Shown: piece after piece, positions 36,901 through 44,463 of the stretch | How positions within the stretch are numbered: the stretch's first letter is position 1 | How the letters are laid out: each line of letters begins with the position of its first letter | From: Prosopocoilus inquinatus | Lineage: Eukaryota > Arthropoda > Insecta > Coleoptera > Lucanidae | NCBI GenBank assembly: GCA_036172665.1 | Contig: CM069874.1 | Coordinates: forward strand, 47,970,707 to 48,034,706 | DNA: 64,000 nt | Direction: 5' to 3' | Position numbers and translations under genes: made by a program | The notes under the pieces: generated by a model | Database searches by the model: none | The model's input: the letters and a program-made list of their open reading frames with translations, nothing else | Told to the model about the DNA's origin: nothing

Positions 36901-38049
36901 TTTGTAGTCACTTTAAAAGAAATACGCCTTTCCATTTAAATTTTTCTTATAAACTGGGAAAAACTGTTACTTTTGCAAATAGCGCCCTCTTACTATTTTA
37001 TAACAAAATAGCCGGAGTCGTCGAATAGAAACTTTATATCAGCTTAAAACTCTCTTTCAAATGATAAAGAGTACAGAAGTTATGATATTTTTTAAAGTAT
37101 ATAATTCAACTGTTTTCTCCACCCTTATTAACGGTGATACGATGATAAGTATAAAATCAAAGTTGTGCAGAATTAATTCAGCTTTCTAAGGGCGTTATCA
37201 AAGTTGCACCTTATTCTGAGACTTTTGTTAGTAAATTAATTTTTATTGTTGAACCCATTGATTGCGCCACCTTGTGGACAATTCAGAGATTTAAAAATAT
37301 TTTCTTTTAATTTCTGTTGGTCACTTTGATTATGATTTTTTTTTTCTCTCACGGCTGTAACAGTATTATGCGGTGAAATGCAAGCTTGAAATTTACTTTT
37401 TTAGATTTATCTGCTTTAACTTGATTGATCTGAAGTTCAATTTCATACTAAAATTTAACGTTTTTAAGTTTGATACCGTGGATTTTTCTGCTTTGATCTG
37501 ATTTACTCACTCCACAATTGTCAGACTTTCCAATTTGTCTGAAATATAAGTACTAGGTAGCTGAAATTGAATGTGATTGAAGTATTTTAATAAAATAGTG
37601 ATGATGAAGTGTAATAGTAAGATTTTTACGTGTTATTAAAAATTTGATCCAGGATTCAAGATTGCTTGAAAAGTGAGCAGCCGTATTTGTTCAATGATCC
37701 TGATGTTTATTCGTTGCTAGATCTAGTCAATATTCGCACTGGTGAGATGAAAAGCAGATTGAAATACTATGTGGAAATGTGCTGTCGACATATTCACGAA
37801 TGCAAGGTGATTACAGTTGAGTAAAAGAGAAGTTGCAGTGCGTTATTTTCCTACTGATTGCAGCTTTGTCTAGCGCGAGGCTTCATCTGTGAAATCTGCA
37901 AATCCACGGATGTTATATTTCCATGGCAGCAACGCACTGTGACGAGGTGTTTCAAGTGTGGTTCGTGTTATCACTCTTCCTGCTGGTCTGCTGACAAACC
38001 CTGCGTTCGATGCTTCAGGTTAGATAAACGTAAGCAAAACCACGAATAA
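8758..38049 (+). CDS. RUBCN: Rubicon homologue (RUN domain, Beclin-1-interacting, cysteine-rich)
   Basis: Rubicon binds the Beclin-1/VPS34/UVRAG complex on late endosomes and restrains autophagosome maturation and endocytic traffic; this role is known from the family. Nine exons join in phase: 8758-8940, 9005-9918, 32061-32362, 32543-32801, 32856-33038, 33106-33288, 33349-33531, 37653-37806, 37864-38049, giving 2547 nt and 848 aa. All introns are GT-AG. Residues 1-170 are a RUN domain (N-terminal part [17 protein letters not shown], close to vertebrate Rubicon). Residues about 370-610 are acidic and Ser-rich. Residues 614-848 are the Rubicon-homology domain with CxxC, YCHY, CTGCH, CC/HIHEC and CxxC...CxxCxxCYHxxC...CxxC zinc ligands. 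Human Rubicon is longer at its C-terminus. Intron 2 is 22,142 bp and intron 7 is 4,121 bp, both filled with transposons; the others are 54-180 nt. Exons 5, 6 and 7 are all exactly 183 nt with the same phase. Confidence 0.93.
9919..12030. other. RUBCN intron 2, first part, no gene seen
   Basis: This is AT-rich intron sequence. Recognisable pieces are a fragment related to the hairpin at 18390-18570 (TTTTTTTGGCGGC near 10680) and the family M hairpin at 11808-11933. The stretch at 11090-11290 keeps a 63-codon open frame that I do not recognise. The block 11380-11640 is GC-richer (GGGCTGCAGCCCAGGGCC) and may be an old repeat. Confidence 0.5.
11808..11933. repeat. Hairpin MITE, family M, copy 2
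   Basis: The arms AGCGTTTACCGCTGGCT and, at the right, TGCAGCCAGCGAGAAACG pair with mismatches over about 126 bp. It is an older, more diverged copy of the hairpin family at 3709 and 59524. Confidence 0.5.
13606..13961 (-). repeat. 3' LTR of the gypsy element
   Basis: It is 356 bp, starts TGTTACGTCGTGAGCTC and ends GTAACA on the - strand. It matches the other LTR almost base for base outside the inverted insertion found there. Confidence 0.85.
13912..14325 (-). pseudogene. Integrase C-terminal remnant of Ty3/gypsy Pol
   Basis: The frame 14241-13912 encodes [36 protein letters not shown] and a basic tail, the signature of the GPY/F module at the end of gypsy integrases. It runs into the 3' LTR. 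Everything upstream of it in pol is missing; the junction with gag lies near 14240-14325, so this is a deletion remnant and not a working gene. Confidence 0.8.
14325..15077 (-). pseudogene. Gag-like protein with N-terminal SAP motif, truncated
   Basis: From the ATG at 15077 the frame encodes a SAP-type helix-turn-helix ([20 protein letters not shown]), an acidic linker, then about 110 residues of predicted coiled coil with the repeated pattern DEKIEDLK / [10 protein letters not shown], and a start of the gypsy gag core ([19 protein letters not shown]). It stops at the internal deletion before any zinc knuckle. SAP plus coiled coil gag is known from some arthropod gypsy elements. The frame can be read upstream to 15119, but the first ATG is at 15077. 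Confidence 0.8.
15121..15519 (-). repeat. 5' LTR of the gypsy element, carrying an inverted duplication
   Basis: It is 399 bp, about 43 bp longer than its partner. The extra sequence is an inverted copy of the LTR edge: 15134-15183 and 15190-15241 pair as a near-perfect hairpin around GTTGCG. The putative primer-binding site (TGGTGTCAGAAGTGG) follows directly on the - strand at about 15118-15104. Confidence 0.8.
15981..16029 (-). ncRNA. Degenerate hammerhead motif, copy 2a
   Basis: It has the same stems as the motif at 4951-4999, but the core reads CTAAAGA instead of CTGAAGA; the essential G of CUGANGA is lost, so cleavage is unlikely. Confidence 0.6.
16293..16341 (-). ncRNA. Degenerate hammerhead motif, copy 2b
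   Basis: The core reads GTGAAGA; the first C of CUGANGA is changed to G, which breaks the conserved core pair. Stem II, GAAA and the GTC site are intact. A third, inverted partial copy (+ strand, 16359-16400) lacks the 5' side of stem I and has a damaged stem II. Confidence 0.6.
17500..18055. repeat. Decayed copy of the 53343-54332 fold-back family
   Basis: The segment 17545-17775 (ACTTCCGGTTTCACCGGAA, TTTCTTATTTTAAATATAAC, CATGACAACGAA) matches the left arm of the fold-back at 53343. The right arm is mostly deleted; only the end near 18010-18050 remains. The sequence on either side (17380-17525 and 18050-18200) forms its own inverted repeat, TTATTAGAATTGTTTTCTTG and partner. Confidence 0.55.
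18390..18570. repeat. Hairpin repeat with GCCGCCAAAAAAATCTGGGAC arms
   Basis: The arm at 18390-18425 (TATGCCCGCCAAAAAAATCT) is repeated in inverse at 18537-18572. The loop is about 110 bp. A diverged relative lies near 10660-10700. It is non-coding. Confidence 0.55.
19394..20479. mobile_element. Fold-back element, TACAGGG ends
   Basis: The left end TACAGGGAAGGGCAAAAGTA and right end (inverted) TACAGGGTAGGGCAAAAGTA enclose long inverted arms (GGAACCGGCTTAATATT at both sides). A third copy of the end motif at about 20105-20145 suggests one arm is duplicated. The flanking TA is consistent with a TA duplication. It is non-coding. Confidence 0.65.
21515..23780. repeat. Truncated fold-back (53343 family) split by another
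   Basis: The right part 23030-23780 (CACCAAATTACGAAAT, GGTATTCCATTTAAAACAAG, GGACACCCGGTA end) and the short left part 21530-21607 are the arms of the family seen complete at 53343-54332. The outer left arm is missing. The element 21608-23013 is inserted in its inner left arm. Confidence 0.55.
21608..23013. mobile_element. Fold-back element, TACAGTGTGTCCC ends
   Basis: The ends TACAGTGTGTCCCAGATTGA and, inverted, TACAGTGTGTCCCGGATTGA are flanked by TA. The inverted arms continue (GTAGGCTACCA, AAGATAGAGATTTGGTTAAA) for several hundred bases. There is no recognised gene inside. Confidence 0.7.
23851..25178. mobile_element. Fold-back element, TACAG(A/G)(G/C)TG ends
   Basis: The left end TACAGAGTGTCACAGAGTTC and right end (inverted) TACAGGCTGCCCTAGAAGTT lead into inverted arms that share AGTTCCATAAC, GCAATAGAAGCGCC and, further in, CCATTCCATAGCGTTTTTG. 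The arms are diverged, so it is older than the neighbour. Non-coding. Confidence 0.6.
25787..25912. repeat. Tandem repeat, ~46-bp unit, TTAATTAATTGTAATTGTA
   Basis: Three and a half copies of a unit containing ACAATTAATTAATTGTAATT, separated by short variable GAAATTTGC / GAACTCGC / AAACTCAC pieces. A CAGTGTTGAGCAC motif lies just upstream (25742), so this may be the subterminal array of a decayed hAT element. Confidence 0.65.
26153..27026. repeat. ~110-bp direct repeats flanking an A-rich repeat
   Basis: ATCAGATGGCGGATAGAAAA and the following 100 bp (to CTCAACATATTTGCC) occur at 26153-26262 and again at 26921-27026. Between them lies the A-rich block 26262-26920, which is also found at 59566-60222 without these flanks. 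Confidence 0.7.
26262..26920. repeat. A-rich ~660-bp dispersed repeat, copy 1
   Basis: It begins with part of a family M hairpin (GTGCAGCCAGCGGAAAACGC) and continues as strongly A-rich DNA (AGAAGACAAAGAAGACAAAA) to a TTTATTTTTTTG(T/G)TTTTTATTC end. It is about 95 percent identical by eye to 59566-60222. It is non-coding in all frames except short opposite-strand frames caused by base bias. Confidence 0.75.
28212..29375. repeat. Fold-back family R, copy A
   Basis: The right part (28850-29375; CATGCACTTTGATCAACAAA, TTACGGATAGTAAACGACTA) is in the same orientation as 33940-34500 and 35255-36890. The left part (28212-28720) is the reverse complement of the right part of copy C (37030-37330). This shows the full element has inverted arms. 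The hAT element begins directly at its right edge. Confidence 0.6.
29376..31638 (-). mobile_element. Near-complete hAT element with transposase
   Basis: The terminal inverted repeats TAGAGAGCGGATT and TAAAGAGCGGATT bound 2263 bp. Flanking 8-mers are GTTATCAA and GTTATAAG (six of eight match), so the duplication is imperfect or one flank has been rearranged. Dense AAATATGCACATATATATGC-type motifs fill 100 bp inside each end. The - strand carries a BED-finger/hAT transposase with one frameshift. It lies in RUBCN intron 2 on the opposite strand. Confidence 0.85.
29663..31248 (-). pseudogene. hAT transposase with BED zinc finger, one frameshift
   Basis: Exon 1 (31248-31147, 34 codons, ends at GTAAGT) holds the CKVC half of a BED finger. 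Exon 2 starts at 31044 after AG, in phase, with [11 protein letters not shown] supplying the two His. It runs to a stop at 30502-30504, where a one-base shift leads into the second frame (about 30505-29663). Visible motifs: VDETTDSCG (first catalytic Asp), MVSDAAPYM (second Asp), CLAHG-N-RVAEH, LTRWGTW, and a C-terminal hATC dimerisation segment with DVERSFS that holds the Glu. It is closely related to the transposase at 47083 and to CGGBP1/BED hAT families. Because of the shift it is probably inactive, though only one change separates it from an open frame. Confidence 0.85.
31639..32060. other. RUBCN intron 2, last part
   Basis: About 420 bp between the hAT element and RUBCN exon 3. A fragment GTGTCTACTAATTTTTGCTTTCGAC (about 31800-31825) resembles the arms of the inverted repeat at 61895-62150. 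The acceptor TTTGTTGCAG ends the intron at 32060. Nothing else seen. Confidence 0.5.
32061..33531 (+). CDS. RUBCN: RUBCN exons 3-7: middle region and start of RH domain
   Basis: Exon 3 (32061-32362) has the conserved block [20 protein letters not shown] and a basic/acidic helix. Exon 4 (32543-32801) is acidic and Ser-rich ([18 protein letters not shown]) and contains [20 protein letters not shown], the region that in vertebrate Rubicon precedes the RH domain. Exon 5 (32856-33038) has [20 protein letters not shown] and a Trp-rich piece. Exon 6 (33106-33288) opens the zinc domain (CAGC, YCHY, FCTGCH). Exon 7 (33349-33531) has [20 protein letters not shown]. Phases are 1, 2, 2, 2, 2 at the five donors and all fit. 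Confidence 0.92.
33660..33800. repeat. Diverged relative of the PIF-type MITE at 62853
   Basis: GGCCCGTTTCTCAGTCGCAG, then TTTATTCCCATAGTAACGATT and TTTCGATAGGAATCAA match the order of motifs in the palindromic MITE at 62853-62980, with many changes. It lies in RUBCN intron 7. Confidence 0.45.
33940..34880. repeat. Fold-back family R, copy B
   Basis: The left part matches copies A and C (AATCATGCACTGTGATCAAC, GGTGGATAACATTTTGA). The right part (34540-34880) ends TTGAAACACCCGGTATAT, the terminal motif of the family. It fills most of the first kilobase of RUBCN intron 7. Confidence 0.6.
35060..37400. repeat. Fold-back family R, copy C, split by another element
   Basis: Matches copy B at 35255-35482 and 36585-37330, with the fold-back 35483-36584 inserted between. 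Copies A and B show the unfilled site (TATTCCATAAATATTCAAAG), so the insertion point is exact. Confidence 0.65.
35483..36584. mobile_element. Nearly symmetric fold-back element, TACAGGGTGTTCA ends
   Basis: The left end TACAGGGTGTTCATGGGAAT and the inverted right end TACAGGGTGTTCACGGGAAT are followed by inverted arms that span nearly the whole 1.1 kb. A second, inner pair of near-identical ends occurs at about 35770 and 36290 (GTGTTCACGGGAAATGGC), so a related copy is nested or the arm is duplicated. Flanked by TA. Non-coding. Confidence 0.75.
37653..38049 (+). CDS. RUBCN: RUBCN exons 8-9: C-terminal zinc cluster
   Basis: Exon 8 (37653-37806) contains [18 protein letters not shown] and [10 protein letters not shown]. 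Exon 9 (37864-38049) has [22 protein letters not shown] and [13 protein letters not shown] before the stop TAA at 38047. This Cys/His spacing is the end of the Rubicon-homology domain that binds RAB7 in the vertebrate protein. The intron between them is 57 nt. No canonical AATAAA is obvious within 150 bp of the stop. Confidence 0.92.
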
Positions 38050-38989
38050 CCGAATTCGATCTTATGAATTGTTTTCGAATCAATTAACAAGACTGTCATT
38101 GCCAGAAATTTATGTGTAAATTTTCTTTTTTCTTGTTTGTTTTTTTTTTAAATTTATTTTATCGTGAACAAAATATACATATTATTTATACTGTATTTAA
38201 TATAATAACTTATAAAACTGTCCACTTTAGAATTCCATACATGTATATCCTAGTAATTTTGAGGTAATATGTAGGGTGTTTCCGAAATAATGTTTGAATA
38301 TTTTTGGGGTGTGTAGTACGGTCAAAATAGTTAAAAGTTAAAAAGTCTCGGCACATGTAGGTCCGCAAATTATTTATAACATAGCAGTGATTCAATTGTC
38401 ATAGCATAATAGTTTGTTTTATTGGTTTTTACAACAAAAAAAGAAATTCAAAATGTCGTCCTTCCATATCCACGCAGAATCTACATCTTCTTTTAAGAAA
38501 ACTTTAAATTAAGCCCTTAATTCACGGTACGTTAAACCCTTTTATACAGGGCGTTGAAAGAAGTCAGTCTACATGACTACTATGATATGACTAATTTGCT
38601 TTTTCGTTCACTGAAAAAAGTGGTGGTCATCTCAGAAACGATAGATTTGCGGATCGTAAGGTGCGTTTGGTATCCTGCACTGGTGGTCACTTTTTTGTGT
38701 TTTCGACCGTACTTCTTTTTTAAAAGTTTTTAAAAAGAAAAAAAACTATTCATTTTCCAGGAAAAAGTCACGATACTTTTGACTTTCAAAATGTGCTCAA
38801 AGCTTTTCGTAGTAAAAAATCATGTTAGCTGGTATTATCCATGTCATAATTATGAATTAAAAAGTTTGGTCTCACAGTACCACAAACGCTAAAATTTGAT
38901 ATTATTCCAAAATTTCAATTCAATAAAGATTTTATCTGTCATAAATAGCTTGGAATAAATATTTAAATCGACGGTTTTTCTTTGTACAG

Positions 38990-39160
38990 ATGGTTGAAGT
39001 GAAAGTGAAAAATTGTGATGATTATAGGTACAAACTGAAACCTTCTAATAGTTTTGAAGAGAAAGACTCTCCGTTCGTGAAGAGAGTTGCATTTAAAAAA
39101 AAAAAAATTAATCAACAGCAATTTGAAAATCTAAGGATTACCAAATTCAGCCATCGTTAG
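38990..39160 (+). CDS. Short open frame after a good splice acceptor, 56 aa, unrecognised
   Basis: An ATG stands directly after TTTTTCTTTGTACAG, which is a convincing acceptor. The frame encodes a Lys-rich peptide beginning MVEVKVKNCDDYRYKLKPSN and ends at TAG 39158-39160. I do not recognise it. It cannot be joined in frame to RUBCN exon 9 through the donor-like GTAAGC at about 38029, because a stop follows at once. It could be an exon of another transcript or a chance frame. Confidence 0.2.
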   Translation: MVEVKVKNCDDYRYKLKPSNSFEEKDSPFVKRVAFKKKKINQQQFENLRITKFSHR

Positions 39161-40490
39161 CAAAAACATTCCGTCAGTGGTTAATTGTCAATGTTAGAGG
39201 AAAACTATACGTTAAGATATGTCAGAATTTTAAAGATAAAAATTTGTATATAATTAATGCATTTGTAAGTAACTTAAGAATTGTGAAACAACTTGTTTTC
39301 TTTACATGAAATATCTTTTAGTGACTTCTTCGAGAAAAAAAAACTTTCAGTATCCAAATATTTTGTTAAGGGCCAGTTATACCTATAAAACGTAGTTAAT
39401 CACGGATCAAGGTAATCAAAGAGTCAAGCAATATCATCAGAGGAAACTAAAAATTTCCACCGATGATATTTATTGCTTAACACAGGATTAACTTGACTGA
39501 GTGGTGAACTGCTTTTATATACAAGGCCCTTATAGTATGAGATCCCACTGCAACTTTTCTACGTTCATCTGTTATTAAAGAAACACGATTTCAAGAAAGA
39601 TTACATAACGAACACAACGCGATCGGATTGCCCTGCAAAATCTTGCCGCAAGTACCTTTAATTTAATAATTAAAAAATGTTTCAAGAGTTTTGTTTTCCA
39701 ATAATTTCGTTCATTTGATAGAGCAGTAAGTGAGGTATTAAGTGAAGAACGATCTGAAGAACTCGAAAAAACTTGGTTGCCGCCTCTCAGCCTGCCACAA
39801 GTCAGTTGCAACCAGGTGTAAAAGGGACCTCTTTCGTCGATCATCTACATTCATCGCGTATCGAAATAAATTTTATACCAAACTGGAGCTAAATTTGCCC
39901 TTTGCCCGATAGAGTTTGGTTTCCTGCGCAAAAGTTGCCGCAACTGAAGGCTGATCTCGCTGTAACTTGATTAATCTGAGTCTTTGTAGTAAAAGTGCGA
40001 GGTTTGCGCACAAGAAACATTTTAGGTGCGGAGGACTCTAAATACACGATGTTAATAATGTATGTATGTAAATAAGAACTTTCAAAGAGATTAATATAAT
40101 TATTCAATTCTATAAGTTTCAATTTTTTAATTACATTTAGGGCCGGTGTTATAAAGTTTTTTACTTTTCAAGTAAAATTTATTCTGAAATTAAATTAATT
40201 TACTTAGTGGCCTATGCAATAATTTTTATACAAGCCATAGGCCACTAAATATAATTAAAAATTTCAAACTGATGGCACTGAATAATTATATTAATTTCTT
40301 TGAAAGTCTTTATTTACATACACTATTAACATCTTGTACTTAAAGTCCTCCGCACTTAAAATAATAATTTAAAGCACGTTTCTTAAGTTGATTATAGAGA
40401 AGTGATAATAACTCACAAGTTATCAATCTTAAGACCATACAATATGACATGGTTGTAAAGCTCGTAGAAAGAGCTATCCACATGTTATAA

Positions 40491-40942
40491 TACACCGGGT
40501 GTTCATTTGAAAAAAATGACTAATTTTACAATATGCGAACTGAATCGTAGTGTTGTTGGCAATCGCTAGGTTTTCAAAAACGATCAATATTGTAGAGTAG
40601 AGAGATTTAGAAATATTTTGGTCTAAAGTTGATTGCCCTATCATTAAAGTTTGGCACACGATCAAACATGACCCATTTTTTGCATAAAATTAAATATAAC
40701 TCGATAAATACTAAAAGTAAGTATAATGTTATATCATTTTTATCGTCTCTTCAAGGGCTAATCGAAGCTACAATAAAATGTATAGCGTTCCATTAAAAAA
40801 TAGTAAGTTAAGTTTATATTATTTAAAAATAAATTTAGATTGCGAAATGAAAACCTGCATAACTTTTGTTAAGACATTTTCTTGATAAAATGCATTTGAA
40901 GGCGTCTTTCTGAACTTTTCCAGAGGTTTAGGACACCCTGTA
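40491..40942. repeat. Probable short fold-back/MITE, TACA(C)CGGGTGT ends
   Basis: The left end TACACCGGGTGTTCATTTGA and right end GGTTTAGGACACCCTGTA are related in inverse. The right 130 bp (AACTTTTGTTAAGACATTTT ...) resembles 25210-25310. The arms are not clearly symmetric. Confidence 0.4.
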
Positions 40943-41290
40943 CAATGCTAGACTAAAAATCATTCCCACTCTCCCCCTCCCCTTCCTATTAATTTTGGAA
41001 TTAGATAAGATAGAAAGTTCAGACAAAAACCAAATCAAAGTAGATGAAAAAACTAATTCTTGGGATAAAGTTACTTAAGAATATCCAATAGGTGGCGCTG
41101 CGCCCTCTAGAACCAAGGTTGGTGAAACTGATATTGCGTCTAGCAGGTTGCCTCGTTCACATTTAATATGCAGTTTGAAATTTCCTCTCCGCAAAAGTTA
41201 CTCGTGACGTCACACGAAATTTTATCCGTCACAGTGAAGTAAATAGAGTTTAAATCCGTTTCCTAAAGCTTAATCTAATTCAAGGATAGT

Positions 41291-41397
41291 TAACATATAG
41301 GATCGCCCGATTTCGTCTGTCGCTTGGACCGATGATTACGTCACGCGGTTCACGGGCCCGGCAGACGATATCGGGCGATCGAGCAATCCTATATGTT
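41291..41397. repeat. Hairpin repeat, GC-rich stem
   Basis: AACATATAGGATCGCCCGAT and its inverse ATCGGGCGATCGAGCAATCC...TATGTT pair over about 30 bp with a 9-nt bulge. A related piece with GAGCAATCCTACAGTGTTAA is at 42600-42690, and flanking GGATAGTTAACATA is duplicated at about 41284 and 41409, which may be a target duplication. Confidence 0.5.
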
Positions 41398-42915
41398 ATG
41401 TTGACCAAGGATAGTTAACATAATTATCTAATTTCATTCAAAAAATTATTATAAAACACGTATTTATCTTTGCACGGATACTTCGAAAAATTGCTTCTTC
41501 GGGATAAATTCTCCACCGAGATTCAGAAATGTATCCCGATATTTTTAAGGTGTAAAGAACATCAAAAAATAAGGTCACCTTTTTATATAAATCTTTTTCG
41601 AAAAATGAAAAATAAGAAATTAGCTAAGTTGTAGTGTATTAACATTGCGTAATAGATGTATTCTTACATTTAAACCTCAATTATTCGAAAACGGTTTGGT
41701 TTATGGAAATACAATAAGAAAGCTTCTTTTATGCCAAATTATCTAAAGAATATTTCCTTCATAAATTTTTGATGAAATATGTAAAAAATAAAAAGTTAGG
41801 CATAAAATACTGAGCTACTCCTCAAAACTTTCCCTTAAAAAGAAGGGGTAATCGATAATCTGACAAATATATTGTTTATGAGCAATTAGATGCCTTATAC
41901 CAACATTTAAAATATTAGTTTAATAAATTAAAGGATCCAGAAGGTATTGGCAAAATATTATTATTCACTTTTGGGAAAAAAATTATATAAAGGTGATCTG
42001 ATGTTCTATTCACCCTGAAAATAACGGGAGATATTTCCGAATCACTTATTTAGTTTTTCTTGGAAATATCCGAGCAAAAATAATTAGGAATTTTGTAATA
42101 AAAACTTTAACGTTTAATTTACAAATTTTTCCCGAACTAGCTGCAAAACCCATAGCGAAGCGTCGATTTAAATTTTTCAAATGTCCGCTATAAAATAATT
42201 ATATGTACATTATTATAATAATTTTCATCGGACAAGATAGTGCTTCAATTATTTAACTTTTCCATAAAAGAAAACAAAGCTTGTAAATTTAAATAAATTA
42301 CAGGAGGTATATATTTTTATTTAACAATTTTACTTAGCCTCTGCCGTTTTGACTATTTAGGATACGTAGAAATTTTCATTTTAAATGTTTAGTTCCGTTT
42401 TGAGTATTTTAATTTAATTTAATTGGCACAGTCCTTTCCTTTTTTTGCATTTTTTTACAACGGCGGATGCATTCCTTCGTGTAATTGCAGAAACTATGTA
42501 ATTTCCTTTGGGAAAGTTATTATAAAGCACATTTTCTCCTTTTACTTTGGCCGGAGCCGGCATTTTTACATTTAAATATTAGGCGCTGTATTTGAATATA
42601 GACCGATGGTGACGTCACAATAACGGTCGGATCGGGCTTACGTTACGATATAAGGATAGAGCAATCCTACAGTGTTAAGTATCCTTGAATCTAATTCACT
42701 AAAAATTGAATCAATTCTATGATCCTATTGATCAAATAACGCCAAAATCTCGTTAATATGCCCAATGGAATTTATCACGTGACGTGACATAACGAGATAC
42801 GCACCCTCTGTCCCCTCCGCTTATCAAGGCAACCTTCTACTACACAGTCCAGCTCTACTAACCTTGCTATGAACTTAAAAATTTCAAATGGCATGTTGGC
42901 TTAAGTAACTTGTAG

Positions 42916-43490
42916 GGCCGGTCCAGACGGGCGACTATGTGGAGCCACACCTTGACAAAGTACCGCTTTCCCATTAAAACCCTGCATTTCTAGAGTAACC
43001 TCTTCAGACGAGCCAAAGTGGCACGCGTTTGTCGCCGAGAGACACTCGTCCCCGCTGCAAGTGGCAACGGCTGCGTGGCATAGATCATTCCACACCAGAT
43101 GACACTCATGCGACACACTGATCAGCGTCAGTGGAAAATCGATTTTGTGTTATAATTTGTAGATGTTGACCATTTTCAAGATATTTAATTTTAGCTTTGA
43201 ATACAACGTGATTTTTATGATAATGTTATTGACTTTTGACCCAGAATTTCCTTGAAATTTTGTGATGGTTTTATTTTATATCATTTTTGTTTTTTTGCCG
43301 ATTATATTATCGTTTTCATGGAAAATGCATTTAAAATAGTCGTTGTCCATGATCTCTGTGAAACGCGAGAAGCTGTGGCCAGATGTGATTCTTCTTCCAC
43401 ACGAGCCACGACGTGGCGCCACTCAGTAGTGCCACAGCGGCTGGTACAAGCGACTCGGTGGCCCCACACAGTCCCCCGTCTGGACCGGCC
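42916..43490. mobile_element. GC-rich MITE, GGCCGGTCCAGACGGG ends
   Basis: The ends GGCCGGTCCAGACGGGCGAC and, inverted, GGCCGGTCCAGACGGGGGAC match over about 25 bp. Subterminal sequence is far richer in G and C than the surroundings (CGAGCCACGACGTGGCGCCA). No transposase. I cannot fix the target duplication, so the superfamily is open. Confidence 0.65.
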
Positions 43491-44463
43491 GATTTCTTAA
43501 TAGGACAAATTTAAAGTTACTTTAGCCTAAAAAAATACATTTGTTTACCTATTCTTAAAGTGACTTTAAATTAAAGCTTCCTTCCGTTATAATTTTAAAG
43601 GAGCTTTAATGCTACATTCAATGACGTTGTCAGTTTTAATAGCCTTCTTTTATTTTTGAGTTAATGACAAAAATTTTGTTCTGTTAAATATCGGATATTT
43701 TTAATTAATTCACTATTTCTAGTAGGCTCATAAATATTAAAACTTCACTATTTTTAGTGGGCTTATAAATATTAAAACAAATAAAAATCTATCACTACAA
43801 ACCGAAAATACTAAAGTGATAAAAGGTCGCACTGCTCGCACTATGAACCAAGGTTGGTAAAACTGATATTGCATCTAACAGATTGCCTCGTTCCTATTTA
43901 CATATGTTGTTTTATCCTAGCCTGTCCGCAAAAGTTACTCGTGACGTCACATGAAATTTCTATCCATCACACTGAAGTAAATACAATGATTTTTAATCTG
44001 TCTCCTTAATCTAATTCACTAAAAATGGAATCAATTCTGAGGTCTTAGAGCCGATTTCATAATCGAATTAAGAGACTTTAAAATAACAGTCACATTCTGA
44101 TATGTAAATAAATATATTTTCGCATTTTTTACCATATGACTGTGATTTTTATTTTAAAGTCTCCTTTAGTTCGATTATGAAAACGGGTCTTATTGATCAT
44201 TTATGAAAAATCAATGAAATTTATCATGTGACGTGACGAGTTACGTACACAAACGCTCCTGGATCAAGGCAACCTTCTATTACCATGGCCAACTTTATTA
44301 ATAAGCTTGACGCTTATATGGCCGTTCCAATTTTCGATATTCAATGCAAACTTTTATTCCTCTAACCATTGCTCTGACATTTGAAGCTTGGTACATCACA
44401 TGGCGCCATCTATTAATACTTATTGTGTGTATTTAATATAATGTTTTTACTTATTGTTATTAC

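Larger units (their letters stand above)
38050..41290. other. Intergenic region downstream of RUBCN
   Basis: AT-rich. Contains repeat ends such as TAGGGTGTTTCCGAAATAAT (38273) and GACCGTACTAC / GTAGTACGGTC inverted motifs (38316, 38704). A palindromic stretch around 40140-40400 includes GGCCTATG(C/G)C... and TCCGCAC motifs that also occur near 40030. An open frame at 38990-39160 is listed separately. No recognised gene. Confidence 0.4.

Noticed and set aside
38020..39160. Alternative RUBCN C-terminus through the donor-like GTAAGC near 38029 to the 38990 frame
   Set aside because: The join gives a stop within three codons, and the 37864-38049 exon already ends in the expected place.
43060..43500. 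GC-rich frames on both strands suggesting a gene or CpG-island promoter
   Set aside because: The stretch is bounded by the inverted GGCCGGTCCAGACGGG repeats, so it is better explained as a GC-rich MITE.
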